Part shown: positions 32,481-41,647 of the stretch, one piece after another | How the letters are laid out: each line of letters opens with the position of its first letter | How positions within the stretch are numbered: the first letter of the stretch is position 1 | From: DAIRET01 sp036795455 | GTDB lineage: Bacteria > Bacteroidota > Ignavibacteria > Ignavibacteriales > Ignavibacteriaceae | Length of the DNA: 45,024 bases | NCBI GenBank assembly: GCA_036795455.1 | Contig: DAIRET010000005.1 | Span: forward strand, 1-45,024 | Reading direction: 5' to 3' | The notes under the pieces: model-generated | Told to the model about the DNA's origin: nothing | What the model saw: the letters and a program-made list of their open reading frames with translations, nothing else | The model's database searches: none | Position numbers and translations under genes: made by a program

Positions 32481-33401
32481 ATGTACGAAAATTTAAAACT
32501 ACAGAAAAGGGATTACATAGTAGTAATTCTCGCAATTATCGGGTTAATCTATTTGTTTTCACCTGCAATTTACGGGCAGGATCTGAAACTGCTACACGAA
32601 AAGACTTTTCAAACCTCGCCCGGTAAAAAACTAACCGTTGAAGGCTCATCGGGAGATATAATTATTACAACATGGGATAAATCGGAAGCCTTTGTAAAAA
32701 TCTCCTGCAACGACAATGCGCTTGAAAAAATGCAATTCAAAATGGAATTGGTGGATGATGGTATTCTTGTAAAGGGAGAAAGGAAATCCACAGATTGGTT
32801 CTCAAATATACGCGTAAAGTATGAAGTAATTATTCCTTCCAAATATTCAGTTTATGCAAAAACATCCGGTGGCGATATAAATATTAAAAACGTTGATGGA
32901 AAAATTGAACTCAATACTTCCGGCGGCGATATTGATGTTCAATCATCAGTGGGTAAGCTCAACGGTAAAACTTCCGGCGGCGATATAGATATCAAAAACC
33001 AAAACGGTGATGTTGATGTAAAAACATCCGGGGGAGATATTACGCTTATAGGTATAAAAGGTGATGTTAATTGTAAAACATCTGGTGGCGATATAGATAT
33101 TACGTCCAACTTTGGAAAAATTAACGGCTCTACTTCCGGCGGCGATATTACTCTCGACTATTCAGGTCCAAACAAAGGTGTTGAGTTATCTACTTCAGGC
33201 GGAGACATCAAGATTTTAGTACCTTCCGATTTCGGTGCAAAAGCAGAACTTAAAACTTCTGGGGGTAAGGTAAGCTGCAATTTGAATACTTCCAATGTAG
33301 TAGAGATTAAATCAACAAAATTTGAAGCCGATCTGAATAACGGTGGAGCACCGCTTATTTGTAAAACTTCCGGCGGTAGTATTTTAGTGAAGAAAAAATA
33401 A
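32481..33401 (+). CDS. DUF4097-family beta-helix protein with TSGGD repeats
   Basis: 306 residues with one N-terminal hydrophobic segment (YIVVILAIIGLIYLFSPAIY) that serves as signal peptide or anchor. The rest is DUF4097-like. After a beta domain (TVEGSSGDIIITTWDKSEAF) it carries eight TSGGD/TSGGK-type units of about 17-26 residues, for example KTSGGDINIKNVDGKIELN and NTSGGDIDVQSSVGKLNGK, each one turn of a predicted right-handed beta-helix. It ends with an ICKTSGGSILVKKK strand. Such proteins are envelope-associated and of unknown role. GGAG lies 8 nt before the ATG. A terminator closes the gene, so it stands alone. Confidence 0.88.
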   Translation: MYENLKLQKRDYIVVILAIIGLIYLFSPAIYGQDLKLLHEKTFQTSPGKKLTVEGSSGDIIITTWDKSEAFVKISCNDNALEKMQFKMELVDDGILVKGERKSTDWFSNIRVKYEVIIPSKYSVYAKTSGGDINIKNVDGKIELNTSGGDIDVQSSVGKLNGKTSGGDIDIKNQNGDVDVKTSGGDITLIGIKGDVNCKTSGGDIDITSNFGKINGSTSGGDITLDYSGPNKGVELSTSGGDIKILVPSDFGAKAELKTSGGKVSCNLNTSNVVEIKSTKFEADLNNGGAPLICKTSGGSILVKKK

Positions 33402-33420
33402 AGTTTCTTCTCTTCTCCCT

Positions 33421-33449
33421 AAAAAAGCGGCTTCAAATGCCGCTTTTTT
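33421..33449. terminator. Bidirectional terminator after DUF4097 gene
   Basis: AAAAAAGCGGC (33421-33431) pairs perfectly with GCCGCTTTTTT (33439-33449) around a 7-nt loop. It has T-runs on both strands and lies between the convergent DUF4097 and M28 peptidase genes. Confidence 0.9.
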
Positions 33450-33473
33450 ATTACTTCCTTTTTATAAAAATAA

Positions 33474-33503
33474 AATAGGGAGACAGAAACCCACCTCCCT
33501 ATT
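33474..33503 (-). terminator. Second terminator, for the M28 peptidase gene
   Basis: The 9-bp stem AATAGGGAG/CTCCCTATT (33474-33482 with 33495-33503) lies 24 bp after the peptidase stop. On the minus strand it is followed by TTATTTTTAT. Confidence 0.7.
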
Positions 33504-33527
33504 AAAAACAATTCAATTAAAAATCGT

Positions 33528-35876
33528 TTACCGGATAAGCATCATCTTTTTAGTCTCAACAAAGCTGCCTGCAATAATCCGATAATAATAGACACCCGAA
33601 GCAAGCGTTTTTGCTTCGAAGTTAATATTATGTTTTCCTGCCGGCATCTCTTCCTCCACAAGCGATGCAACTTTATGCCCGAGTGCATCATATACAGCTA
33701 AAGATACAAAACCTTTTTCTTTAACAGTAAAACTAATTGTAGTTGAAGGATTAAAGGGATTCGGGTAGTTCTGTACCAATTCATATGAAAGAACAGAAGT
33801 AAAATCAACAGCAACCGGGTCATATATTTTAGATGTACCGTCAAGGTCAACCTGCTTAATTCTATAATAAGCTAATGAATTAATAGGAGTGTTATCAAAG
33901 AATAAATAACTATTCAGAGCAGTTGATGTACCATGCCCGTTGATAAAGCCTATTCTATCCCAGTTACTCAAATCAGCCGAGCGTTGAATTTCAAAACCGA
34001 GATTGTTCAATTCTGAAGCGGTTGTCCATAAAAGTTTAACACCGTTTTCATTTGCTTCGGCAGTGAATGTAGTCAGTTCAACGGGAACTATACTATAAGT
34101 TCTTAGCGATACATTATCAATATACCAGCCGTCTTTTTGAATATAATTATCCGACCTGAATAAAAATCTCAGCTTAACCTGTTTATTTATATAATTAGAT
34201 AAATCAATCATTTCTTTTACCCAGGTGGATTGCATACCGTCATACAGAGGCTCGCCGGTTGGTTGATATGAACCAGTTCCGGGATTTGTATAAAGTCCGG
34301 TTAATGCAGTCCATGTAGTTCCGTTATTTGTTGAAATCTGAACCTGCCCGTAATCGTAGTTTGTTTCAATATCCCATTGTGTTTCAAACTCAAGCATTGC
34401 TCCCAAAGTATTGGAAAGATCAATAGATGTATTAAGTGTAAAAGTGGAATTCACATTAGTTGTATAATTGCCACCCGGTGAATCTGTAAAGGATGATGGA
34501 GCTGAAACATACTTACTCGTTGTAATTCCCCATGTACCTGTTGCTGTCCAGTTATTTATATTGGTTGCCTCATCATAAAATGCAAAGGTAGAATTTGCAA
34601 CATAAAATTGATGGAATGTTGGAGGCGGAGTTGAACCGGGCGGGTTTGTTCCGCTGCCGCCTGCCGGTGAAGTTGAGACAAGATTTCCATCAACATCCTG
34701 GGCAGCAATATAGTATTGAACTACTGTCCCTAAATTCTGTCCCGGGATAATAAAATTATAAACACTGCTCTTCTGCGAGGTTCCAACAACTTCATAGAAT
34801 TGCGAGTAACCGCTTCCTTGATTTGTTCTATAATACAAACGGGGTGCTGATGAACCGCTTGCAATAGCTAAACCGGTTAAAACATTTGCCGTAATTGTAA
34901 TTGGAGTAACCTGGTTGGTAGAAACAATCGGAGTGTGCTCTATCTCCATATTTAGATTTAATGCCAACGTAGCAAGCGCCCCAATAGTTAGTTTTGATAA
35001 CTTGTGAAAATACGGAATGTTAAAAGTACTGAACAAATCCCCGACCGTATGATACGCCGGATGAAAATCGTCATTATCTTCAATAATAAGAACTGCTCCA
35101 CACCCTTTATCCCAGAAAGAGGCATGATCACTATAGGTACTTCCGGGATTTTTAATAATCGGGACAACACCAATACTGTAATTAGTATTCACATCAAGAA
35201 GTTTATCTTTCAATTGAATTGAAGAACCGACACTTCTTGTATGTATTTCAAACTTACCGTCGTTGTTGCCGTCATATGCAATCATATCCATATTCAAAAC
35301 ACCGAGGATTGAATCACCGGCTAATGCTGCTTGTGTTGCATAATAATCACTTCCGATTAAACCCTGCTCTTCTTCATCCCATAAAGCGTATACAATTGTA
35401 AACGGGAAAGAAAAATTTCTAAAGATTCTGGCTGCTTCCAATACTGCTGCTGTTCCGCTTCCGTTATCATCTGCTCCGGGAGCAGTTGTCCCGCTCGGCA
35501 TATCGTCAAAGTGGGCACAAATCATATATTTCCTATTGGGAAACTCGGTTCCCGGTTGAACTGCATACACATTCTTCCCGGTTGTACTGAATGTTTGAAT
35601 AGTTGTTGTTAAACCGTAACTCTGCAATTTCTCCTGGATGTATTGCATTGCTTTATCGTTACCCGGTTGATTTTTATGCCTGGAAACGATTGTATACGGC
35701 TGTCCCCCGATAGTAGTCGGTATATTGCCGGACAATTCTTTAACGAAGTGACATAGCGTATCGATATTAACCTGGTTAATAATATTTTGAACCGTTACAC
35801 TCTGCTGTGATAATACAAGCTGTTGAGAAAAAAGAATCAACAACAAAGCAGTAATTAACGAGTAAGACTTTTTCAT
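33528..35876 (-). CDS. Secreted M28-family metallopeptidase with T9SS sorting domain
   Basis: 782 residues. The signal peptide is SLITALLLILFSQQLVLSQ. The M28 aminopeptidase domain (about 30-315) has all zinc ligands and catalytic residues in order: ICAHFDDMPSG (His, Asp), PGADDNGSGTAAVLEAARI (bridging Asp), LWDEEEQGLIGSDYY (Glu pair), VLNMDMIAYDG (Asp) and DFHPAYHTVGD (His). A Ca/Ig-like and jelly-roll region follows (about 320-600), with YIDNVSLRTY typical of CBM-like sandwich folds. Then a fibronectin-like domain (VELTTFTAEANENGVKLLWT) and the type A sorting domain (YELVQNYPNPFNPSTTISF to SFVETKKMMLIR). It is a surface or extracellular peptidase for peptide scavenging. TTCGGAG precedes the ATG. 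Confidence 0.94.
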   Translation of the reverse strand: MKKSYSLITALLLILFSQQLVLSQQSVTVQNIINQVNIDTLCHFVKELSGNIPTTIGGQPYTIVSRHKNQPGNDKAMQYIQEKLQSYGLTTTIQTFSTTGKNVYAVQPGTEFPNRKYMICAHFDDMPSGTTAPGADDNGSGTAAVLEAARIFRNFSFPFTIVYALWDEEEQGLIGSDYYATQAALAGDSILGVLNMDMIAYDGNNDGKFEIHTRSVGSSIQLKDKLLDVNTNYSIGVVPIIKNPGSTYSDHASFWDKGCGAVLIIEDNDDFHPAYHTVGDLFSTFNIPYFHKLSKLTIGALATLALNLNMEIEHTPIVSTNQVTPITITANVLTGLAIASGSSAPRLYYRTNQGSGYSQFYEVVGTSQKSSVYNFIIPGQNLGTVVQYYIAAQDVDGNLVSTSPAGGSGTNPPGSTPPPTFHQFYVANSTFAFYDEATNINNWTATGTWGITTSKYVSAPSSFTDSPGGNYTTNVNSTFTLNTSIDLSNTLGAMLEFETQWDIETNYDYGQVQISTNNGTTWTALTGLYTNPGTGSYQPTGEPLYDGMQSTWVKEMIDLSNYINKQVKLRFLFRSDNYIQKDGWYIDNVSLRTYSIVPVELTTFTAEANENGVKLLWTTASELNNLGFEIQRSADLSNWDRIGFINGHGTSTALNSYLFFDNTPINSLAYYRIKQVDLDGTSKIYDPVAVDFTSVLSYELVQNYPNPFNPSTTISFTVKEKGFVSLAVYDALGHKVASLVEEEMPAGKHNINFEAKTLASGVYYYRIIAGSFVETKKMMLIR

Positions 35877-36092
35877 TTATTCTCCGAAAAATTACAATAA
35901 ACATTTATAATAGTGCTTCAAACTTAAGGAATTTATCAATAAAAAAAGAACCGCAGCAGAACCAAATCTCATCGCTTCCCTTCCTGGAGATATTCATTGT
36001 ATAACAAGCACCTTAAAGAGATTTTAATGAATAAAGCCCCGGAATAGTTATATTTACAATTATTTTATATCAATTTAAATCAGAAATCAAGC

Positions 36093-37397
36093 ATGAATAT
36101 AGTTGAACTAATACGTAAAAAAAGGAATAAAGAAGCCTTAACTAAAGATGAAATCAATTACCTTGTAACTAATTATGTGAACGGTAGAATACCCGATTAC
36201 CAGTTCTCAGCCTTTCTTATGGCGGTTTATCTAAATGGAATGAATGTGGAAGAAACCGCAGCATTAACGGGTACAATGCTGAATAGCGGTAAAGTGGTTG
36301 ACTTAAGTTCAATTAAAGGAGTAAAAGTAGACAAACACTCTACCGGTGGCGTTGGTGATAAAACCTCTTTAATTATTGCCCCGATAGTTGCAGCAGCCGG
36401 GTTGTACGTTCCTATGATTTCCGGGAGAGGATTGGGACATACAGGCGGAACTCTCGATAAACTTGATTCGATAAGCGGATTTAATACAAATCTGACTCTA
36501 AATGAGTACAAAAGAATTCTTAAAAAAGTCGGAACTGTATTAGCCGGGCAGACAAAAGAGATTGCCCCGGCAGACAAACTAATGTATGCCCTAAGAGATG
36601 TAACTGCAACTGTTGAATCTATTCCGCTTATAACTTCAAGCATTATGAGTAAAAAACTTGCCGAAGGAATAGACGCACTTGTACTTGACGTGAAAACAGG
36701 CAGCGGTGCTTTTATGCGGGATTATAAACACTCGAAAGCACTTGCCGAATCTCTTGTTAATACGGCAAAATCATTCGATAAAAAAGTTATCGCCTTTATT
36801 ACGGATATGAATCAACCGGTTGGAAATTATATAGGGAACTGGTTTGAAATCTATGAATCAATGATTGTCTTGCAGGGTGAATGGGTTGAAGACCTTTGCA
36901 GTTTAAGTTTCACTCTTTCCGGTGCAATGCTGTATATGGGAGGAAAAGCTGATTCAATAAATGAAGGATTCGAGTTATCAAAAGAAATTGTAAAAAGCGG
37001 CAAAGCTTTTGACAAATGGATTGAAATGGTTAAATCTCAAGGCGGTAGTGATAAGTATATTTTAAACCCCGGTAAATACCCGCCGTCGAAATTTAAAGAA
37101 ACAGTGTTTGCCTCTAAAAGCGGATACGTTTCGGAAATTGATACTTACGAAATCGGGATGGCAGCACTTGGTCTGGGTGCGGGAAGATTGAAAAAAGAGG
37201 ACCGCATTGATCCGAAAGCCGGAATTGTTTTTTATCCTAAAATTGGTGATAAAATATCACAGGGCGGTATTATTGCTGATTTTTATACCGACAGAAAAGG
37301 TTCTATTGACGAATGTAAAGAGAGAATTCGCAATGCCGTTTCCATATCTCCGGAAAGTTGTAAAGCACCGAAACTGATAAAGAAAGTTTTGTATTAA
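36093..37397 (+). CDS. Pyrimidine-nucleoside (thymidine) phosphorylase
   Basis: 434 residues of the class II nucleoside phosphorylase family: IVELIRKKRNKEALTKDEIN (helical N-domain), VDKHSTGGVGDKTSLIIAPI (phosphate-binding signature), MISGRGLGHTGGTLDKLDSI, VESIPLITSSIMSKKLAEGI (pyrimidine-binding region) and LVLDVKTGSGAFM. The C-terminal biotinyl-like domain carries GYVSEIDTYEIGMAALGLGAG. It splits thymidine or uridine into base and (deoxy)ribose 1-phosphate. The family cannot be resolved further into DeoA and Pdp from motifs alone. A GT2-like gene follows 16 bp downstream. Confidence 0.94.
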   Translation: MNIVELIRKKRNKEALTKDEINYLVTNYVNGRIPDYQFSAFLMAVYLNGMNVEETAALTGTMLNSGKVVDLSSIKGVKVDKHSTGGVGDKTSLIIAPIVAAAGLYVPMISGRGLGHTGGTLDKLDSISGFNTNLTLNEYKRILKKVGTVLAGQTKEIAPADKLMYALRDVTATVESIPLITSSIMSKKLAEGIDALVLDVKTGSGAFMRDYKHSKALAESLVNTAKSFDKKVIAFITDMNQPVGNYIGNWFEIYESMIVLQGEWVEDLCSLSFTLSGAMLYMGGKADSINEGFELSKEIVKSGKAFDKWIEMVKSQGGSDKYILNPGKYPPSKFKETVFASKSGYVSEIDTYEIGMAALGLGAGRLKKEDRIDPKAGIVFYPKIGDKISQGGIIADFYTDRKGSIDECKERIRNAVSISPESCKAPKLIKKVLY

Positions 37398-37413
37398 CAG
37401 ATAAAGACAACCA

Positions 37414-38709
37414 GTGAATCTACCTATTAATGTAGAAAAATATCTTCGTAATAAATCTGCCGGAACATGGAAATTAGAACCTAATAATTTTACCGGGATT
37501 ACAGCTGCAATTGTTATCCCGGTAATCGCAGAATCAAAAAATATCCTCATGTTACTGAACTCCTTGAACAGGAACAATCCATCTTACTTAAAAAGAACCG
37601 CAATAATTTTTATCGTGAACAATACTTCTTCTTCACAGGATGAAGTAAAAATTGATAACCTTGCAAGCCTGCTTTTTATCCGTAATGCAATTGATAATAA
37701 TGAATATCCGCAATTGAATCTCTGCTTAATTGATGCTTCATCAAGAGGGAATGAATTACCTGAACGGGATGGCGGGGTAGGACTTGCAAGAAAAATCGGG
37801 ATGGATTTAGCTCTTACTATATTCGACTATTCTTCTAATGAGAAAAAAATCCTTATTTGTCTTGATGCCGATTGTAATGTGTCTACCAACTACATTGAAA
37901 CTATAATTTCAGGGTTCAACAAACGTAATCTGAAAGCAGCATCTATTCATTTTGAACATAATGTTGAACAAGCTGAAAATCCCGAAGCTATTACCTGTTA
38001 CGAAATATTCTTGCGTTATTATGTTCTGGGATTAAAGTATGCCCGTTCCCCATTCGCTTTTCATACAATAGGTTCATCTATGGCTTGCGATTTTGAAAGC
38101 TATATTAACATCGGCGGAATGAATAAAAAGAAAGCTGCCGAGGATTTTTATTTCCTTGAAAAACTCGGTAAAGTAGTAACGGTTGAATCAATTGATTCCG
38201 CAGTTGTTTATCCTTCTTCAAGAGGTTCATGGCGTGTCCCTTTCGGTACTGGACAGCGTGTAAACCGTTTTATTGCCCGGACTCACGATGAGTATTCTTT
38301 ATATTCACCGGAATCTTTTTTTGTATTGAAGGAGTGGCTTGTTTTTTTCAATTCTACTAACGATGCTTCTTCTATTATTCTATCGGAAGCAAAAAAAATC
38401 CATTCATCACTTTATAGCTTTTTAATCGAGCAAAAATTTGAACAACAGTGGGATAGTATTCTCTCCAATGCAAAAACAGAAGGACAATTATCAATTCAAA
38501 AAAAACTATGGTTTGACGGATTTAAGACTCTGAAGTTGATCCATTACTTAAGGGATAACGCACATCCGAATATAAACATGTTCGATGCGTGTGATAAACT
38601 ATTTGAATTGCTCAAGATTGGTCGCAAAATTGAAAGAGATGAAAGCATTCCACCGCTTGTCGTTCAAAAAAATTACCTGGAGTTTCTGCGAAAAATAAAT
38701 TATAACTAA
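37414..38709 (+). CDS. GT2-like glycosyltransferase
   Basis: 431 residues beginning at GTG, 16 bp after the phosphorylase stop. The GT-A fold is indicated by AAIVIPVIAESKNILMLLNS near the N-terminus, the DxD-type motif ILICLDADCNVSTNYIETI, and the acceptor-side AAEDFYFLEKLGKVVTVESI (ED motif of inverting GT2 enzymes). No membrane segments are seen. The C-terminal 150 residues are helical and unassigned. A cytoplasmic sugar transferase acting on a lipid-linked, protein or small-molecule acceptor is likely, but donor and acceptor are unknown. Coupling to a nucleoside phosphorylase has no obvious explanation. Confidence 0.78.
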   Translation: MNLPINVEKYLRNKSAGTWKLEPNNFTGITAAIVIPVIAESKNILMLLNSLNRNNPSYLKRTAIIFIVNNTSSSQDEVKIDNLASLLFIRNAIDNNEYPQLNLCLIDASSRGNELPERDGGVGLARKIGMDLALTIFDYSSNEKKILICLDADCNVSTNYIETIISGFNKRNLKAASIHFEHNVEQAENPEAITCYEIFLRYYVLGLKYARSPFAFHTIGSSMACDFESYINIGGMNKKKAAEDFYFLEKLGKVVTVESIDSAVVYPSSRGSWRVPFGTGQRVNRFIARTHDEYSLYSPESFFVLKEWLVFFNSTNDASSIILSEAKKIHSSLYSFLIEQKFEQQWDSILSNAKTEGQLSIQKKLWFDGFKTLKLIHYLRDNAHPNINMFDACDKLFELLKIGRKIERDESIPPLVVQKNYLEFLRKINYN

Positions 38710-38729
38710 ACTATCTATAGGAAACCAAG

Positions 38730-40037
38730 ATGAAATCATTAATGTTCATAATCGTTTTAGTTGTTGTGTTAAATACCGGGTTAGTAAAAGGTCAGGGAAC
38801 AAATGAAATAAGTACGGCTGAATCATATTTCAATGAACTTAATTCGTTGTGCAATCTTGATAACGGAAGTTTGTGGGGAATCAATTTATCCGGTGCAACT
38901 ATGTTTGTGTTTCCCGACTCAAGAATTATAATAGCAAATGAACCTGACAATAACGGGGTACTCGTAAAAAAAGAAAATTTGTACATTGGAAAGTTGCCGG
39001 AAGATTTTAATATTGCCAACACTTCATTCCAATGGAACGGCAAAAATTGGACGATGATAAATTGGGATGCTATTCCCCAAACAGATAAATATTCAAGAGG
39101 GAAACTGCTCATCCATGAAAGCTGGCACAGGAACCAAAAAGAAATTGGAATTTTGCCTGTAATGACTGCTAATACCCACCTTGACGAATTGCAGGGAAGT
39201 ATTTTGCTGAAACTGGAATTCATAGCTTTGAGCCATGCTCTTAAAGCAGAAGAGGAAGCAGATAAAACAAATCATTTATACAATGCATTGATAATCAGAC
39301 AGTATAGGCACTCTTTATTCCCCGGTAACAATGAAGATTTATTTGAGTTGCATGAAGGGATGGCTGAATATACCGGGCTTAAATTATGCGGAATAGATAA
39401 AAAACTTTTACCCGCAGTTGCAGCAAAGCAATTGGAAATGGCTATGGATAAAGAAGGATTTGCAAATTCATTTGCGTATTTAACCGGACCAGCATACGGA
39501 GTACTTTTTGATGAACTGACCGACTCGTGGATTAACAATGTAAAAACCGGTACAGTACTTCCGGTAATAGGCAGTCAAATTGTAAATAAAAACATTTCCC
39601 GCGACACATCGCAACTCAAAGATAATGTTGCAAACCTAATAACTCAATACGAAGCGGAAGAATTAATTAAAAAAGAAACCGGGAAATTCGAAAACCAAAA
39701 ACAGCTTGCCGATTTTTATAGTAACAGATTTCTTAAAGAGGATGTTCTAATCATCAAAAACAACAACATACAATTCAGTTTTAACCCGCAAGAAAAGTTA
39801 ATCCCGGTTGAAAATGGTGTAGTTTACAGAACTATGCGGCTTGTCGGAGAGTGGGGTATTGCTGAAATTAAAAACGGGATTTTTCGTTCAAACGATTGGC
39901 AGATTTTTCTACTTCCCGCTCCCGTATCCGGTATGGAAGGCTCAACAATCAATGAAGAAGATTATACTCTTTACCTTAATGATGGATGGAAAGTAATAAA
40001 AATAAAAGACGAGAAATTTACATTAATTAAGAATTAG
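38730..40037 (+). CDS. Secreted protein with HExxH motif, candidate metallopeptidase
   Basis: 435 residues with a signal peptide (SLMFIIVLVVVLNTGLVKGQ). No family is recognised, but the motif KLLIHESWHRNQ (His129, Glu130, His133) is a canonical zinc-protease HExxH. A downstream ELHEGMAEYTGLKL (Glu209, Glu213) could supply the third ligand, as in gluzincins. Between them lies a helical segment rich in Glu (LKLEFIALSHALKAEEEADK). The C-terminal third is beta-rich. It lies 20 bp after the glycosyltransferase gene with AGGAAACC upstream of the ATG, so it is probably the third gene of that operon. Protease activity is inferred from the motif pair only. Confidence 0.7.
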   Translation: MKSLMFIIVLVVVLNTGLVKGQGTNEISTAESYFNELNSLCNLDNGSLWGINLSGATMFVFPDSRIIIANEPDNNGVLVKKENLYIGKLPEDFNIANTSFQWNGKNWTMINWDAIPQTDKYSRGKLLIHESWHRNQKEIGILPVMTANTHLDELQGSILLKLEFIALSHALKAEEEADKTNHLYNALIIRQYRHSLFPGNNEDLFELHEGMAEYTGLKLCGIDKKLLPAVAAKQLEMAMDKEGFANSFAYLTGPAYGVLFDELTDSWINNVKTGTVLPVIGSQIVNKNISRDTSQLKDNVANLITQYEAEELIKKETGKFENQKQLADFYSNRFLKEDVLIIKNNNIQFSFNPQEKLIPVENGVVYRTMRLVGEWGIAEIKNGIFRSNDWQIFLLPAPVSGMEGSTINEEDYTLYLNDGWKVIKIKDEKFTLIKN

Positions 40038-40624
40038 GTTTTTAGGCTAAAACCGAACAGTTAATCTCCATCAACATATAATTAATTGCTTTCGGAATTC
40101 AGGTAATAAATTCCGGCAATCCGTTGATCGCTTCCGGTATTAAGTTGATTCGTTCCGGCAATCAGTTAATCACTTTCGGCATTAAGTTGATCCTCCCCGC
40201 CATTAAGTTAATCGCTTCCGCCATTAAGTTGATCGTCTCCGGCATTAAGTTAATCACTTTCGCTATAGTTTGTGGTCAGCCAAGCGAAATTTAGTCTTAT
40301 TATCTGCCAGAATTGTCTCCAAATTCAGATTCATTGAATTATTGGTTTTTAGGTACATAACATCATTTAACAAGGAATAATTAGGTCTTAAGCAAAAATT
40401 GTATTGTTTCCCTCCATTCACTTTTAATTTTTCTTCGTAGGATTTGGCTAATCAAATGCGGTTCTTTCACACAAATAATAAAGAATTGTTTCAGTAATTT
40501 TGTTAAAACTAAAATTTTGTCTAATTTTTAATTGATAACAATTCACCGTTTGGTTGCTATTATTTGAATCAACGCTGCTATATCATGGTTATTAATTTTT
40601 TTAGAGATAAACACTAGGATAATT
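40038..40624. other. 587-bp intergenic region with minisatellite
   Basis: The left half holds the 21-bp repeat array. The right half (40270-40624) is AT-rich with several stop codons in all frames read. It includes the upstream region of the YhcG-like gene; I saw no convincing promoter or RNA structure in it. Confidence 0.6.
40091..40265. repeat. 21-bp tandem repeat array (about eight degenerate units)
   Basis: Consensus TTCCGGCATTAAGTTGATCGC, about eight consecutive units of exactly 21 bp starting near 40091 (a divergent first copy), 40112, 40133, 40154, 40175, 40196, 40217 and 40238, then a partial copy. Units alternate GATC/AATC. The array keeps a frame without stops on both strands (plus-strand reading SGIKLIA per unit; minus-strand reading AINLMPE-like per unit), but I see no credible start or RBS. 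Confidence 0.85.
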
Positions 40625-41629
40625 ATGGCTCAGAACATAGTGTATAAGGACTTATATGAAGAATTAGTCGCTCTTATTGAAAAGACTAAAATCCAAGTTA
40701 TAAATCACGCCAATAGTTCTATGACTACCTTATTCTGGCATATTGGCAATAGTATTACGAAACACACTTTGAATAATGAAAGGGCTGAATATGGAAAACA
40801 GATTGTCGTTACATTGTCACGACAATTACAAGAAAAATATGGGCGTAGTTATGAAGAGAAAAACTTGAGAAGAATGATACAGTTTTCTGAGATATTTCCT
40901 GATTTAAACAATGTCGTTACACTATCGCGACATTTATCATGGTCTCATTTTCTTACCTTAATCCCAATAAAAGAGTGGAAAGCTCGAGATTTTTATGCAC
41001 AATTAACTTTCGAAAAGTTGTTTAGTGTTAGAGAATTAAGAATTTTAATTAATAAAAAAGTTTATGAAAGAATTGAAAATGCAAACACGCAACTATCTGA
41101 AAGCACTGATATAGAAAAAGGTATATTTAAAGACCCATATTTACTAGATTTTTTAGAACTCAAGGAGGGATATTTAGAAAATGACTTAGAATCAGCAATT
41201 TTAAAGGAACTTGAGTTATTCATTCTTGAATTAGGAAATGGCTTTACCTTTGTTGAGAGACAAAAAAGAATGGTTATTGATGGTGATGATTACTATTTGG
41301 ACTTGTTATTTTATCATCGAAAATTAAAAAGACTAATTGCAATTGAATTAAAAATTGATAAGTTTTCAGCAAAACACAAAGGACAAATGGAACTCTACCT
41401 TAAGTGGTTGAATAAGTATGAAAGACAGGAGGGAGAACAATCTCCAATTGGACTGATATTATGTGCAGTTGCTAGTAAAGAGCAAATTGAACTGCTTGAA
41501 ATGCATAAAGATGGTATAATGGTTGCCGAGTATTTAACAGAGTTGCCACCGAAGGAAGTTTTAGAGGCAAAACTTCATAAAGCATTAATTGAAGCAAGAG
41601 AAAGAATAGAGCGAAAGAAGCTAATATAA
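40625..41629 (+). CDS. YhcG/DUF1016-family PDDEXK nuclease
   Basis: 334 residues. The N-terminal DUF1016_N helical domain (about 5-150) has LFWHIGNSITKHTLNNERAE, VVTLSRQLQEKYGRSYEEKN and HFLTLIPIKEWKARDFYAQL. The C-terminal PDDEXK nuclease domain (about 175-325) has FTFVERQKRMVIDGDDYYLD, LLFYHRKLKRLIAIELKID (Asp and ELK, the core E-x-K) and KGQMELYLKWLNKYER. This family is widespread, patchily distributed and associated with mobile elements and defence regions; its cellular substrate is not established. Codon choice looks more AT-rich than in the neighbours, and the gene stands alone after a repeat-bearing region. Both are consistent with acquisition. Confidence 0.92.
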   Translation: MAQNIVYKDLYEELVALIEKTKIQVINHANSSMTTLFWHIGNSITKHTLNNERAEYGKQIVVTLSRQLQEKYGRSYEEKNLRRMIQFSEIFPDLNNVVTLSRHLSWSHFLTLIPIKEWKARDFYAQLTFEKLFSVRELRILINKKVYERIENANTQLSESTDIEKGIFKDPYLLDFLELKEGYLENDLESAILKELELFILELGNGFTFVERQKRMVIDGDDYYLDLLFYHRKLKRLIAIELKIDKFSAKHKGQMELYLKWLNKYERQEGEQSPIGLILCAVASKEQIELLEMHKDGIMVAEYLTELPPKEVLEAKLHKALIEARERIERKKLI

Positions 41630-41647
41630 AAGAATTTCCGCGCCCCC

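Noticed and set aside
40091..40265. CRISPR-like repeat array
   Set aside because: Units are contiguous 21-bp tandem repeats without unique spacers, and no cas genes are present.
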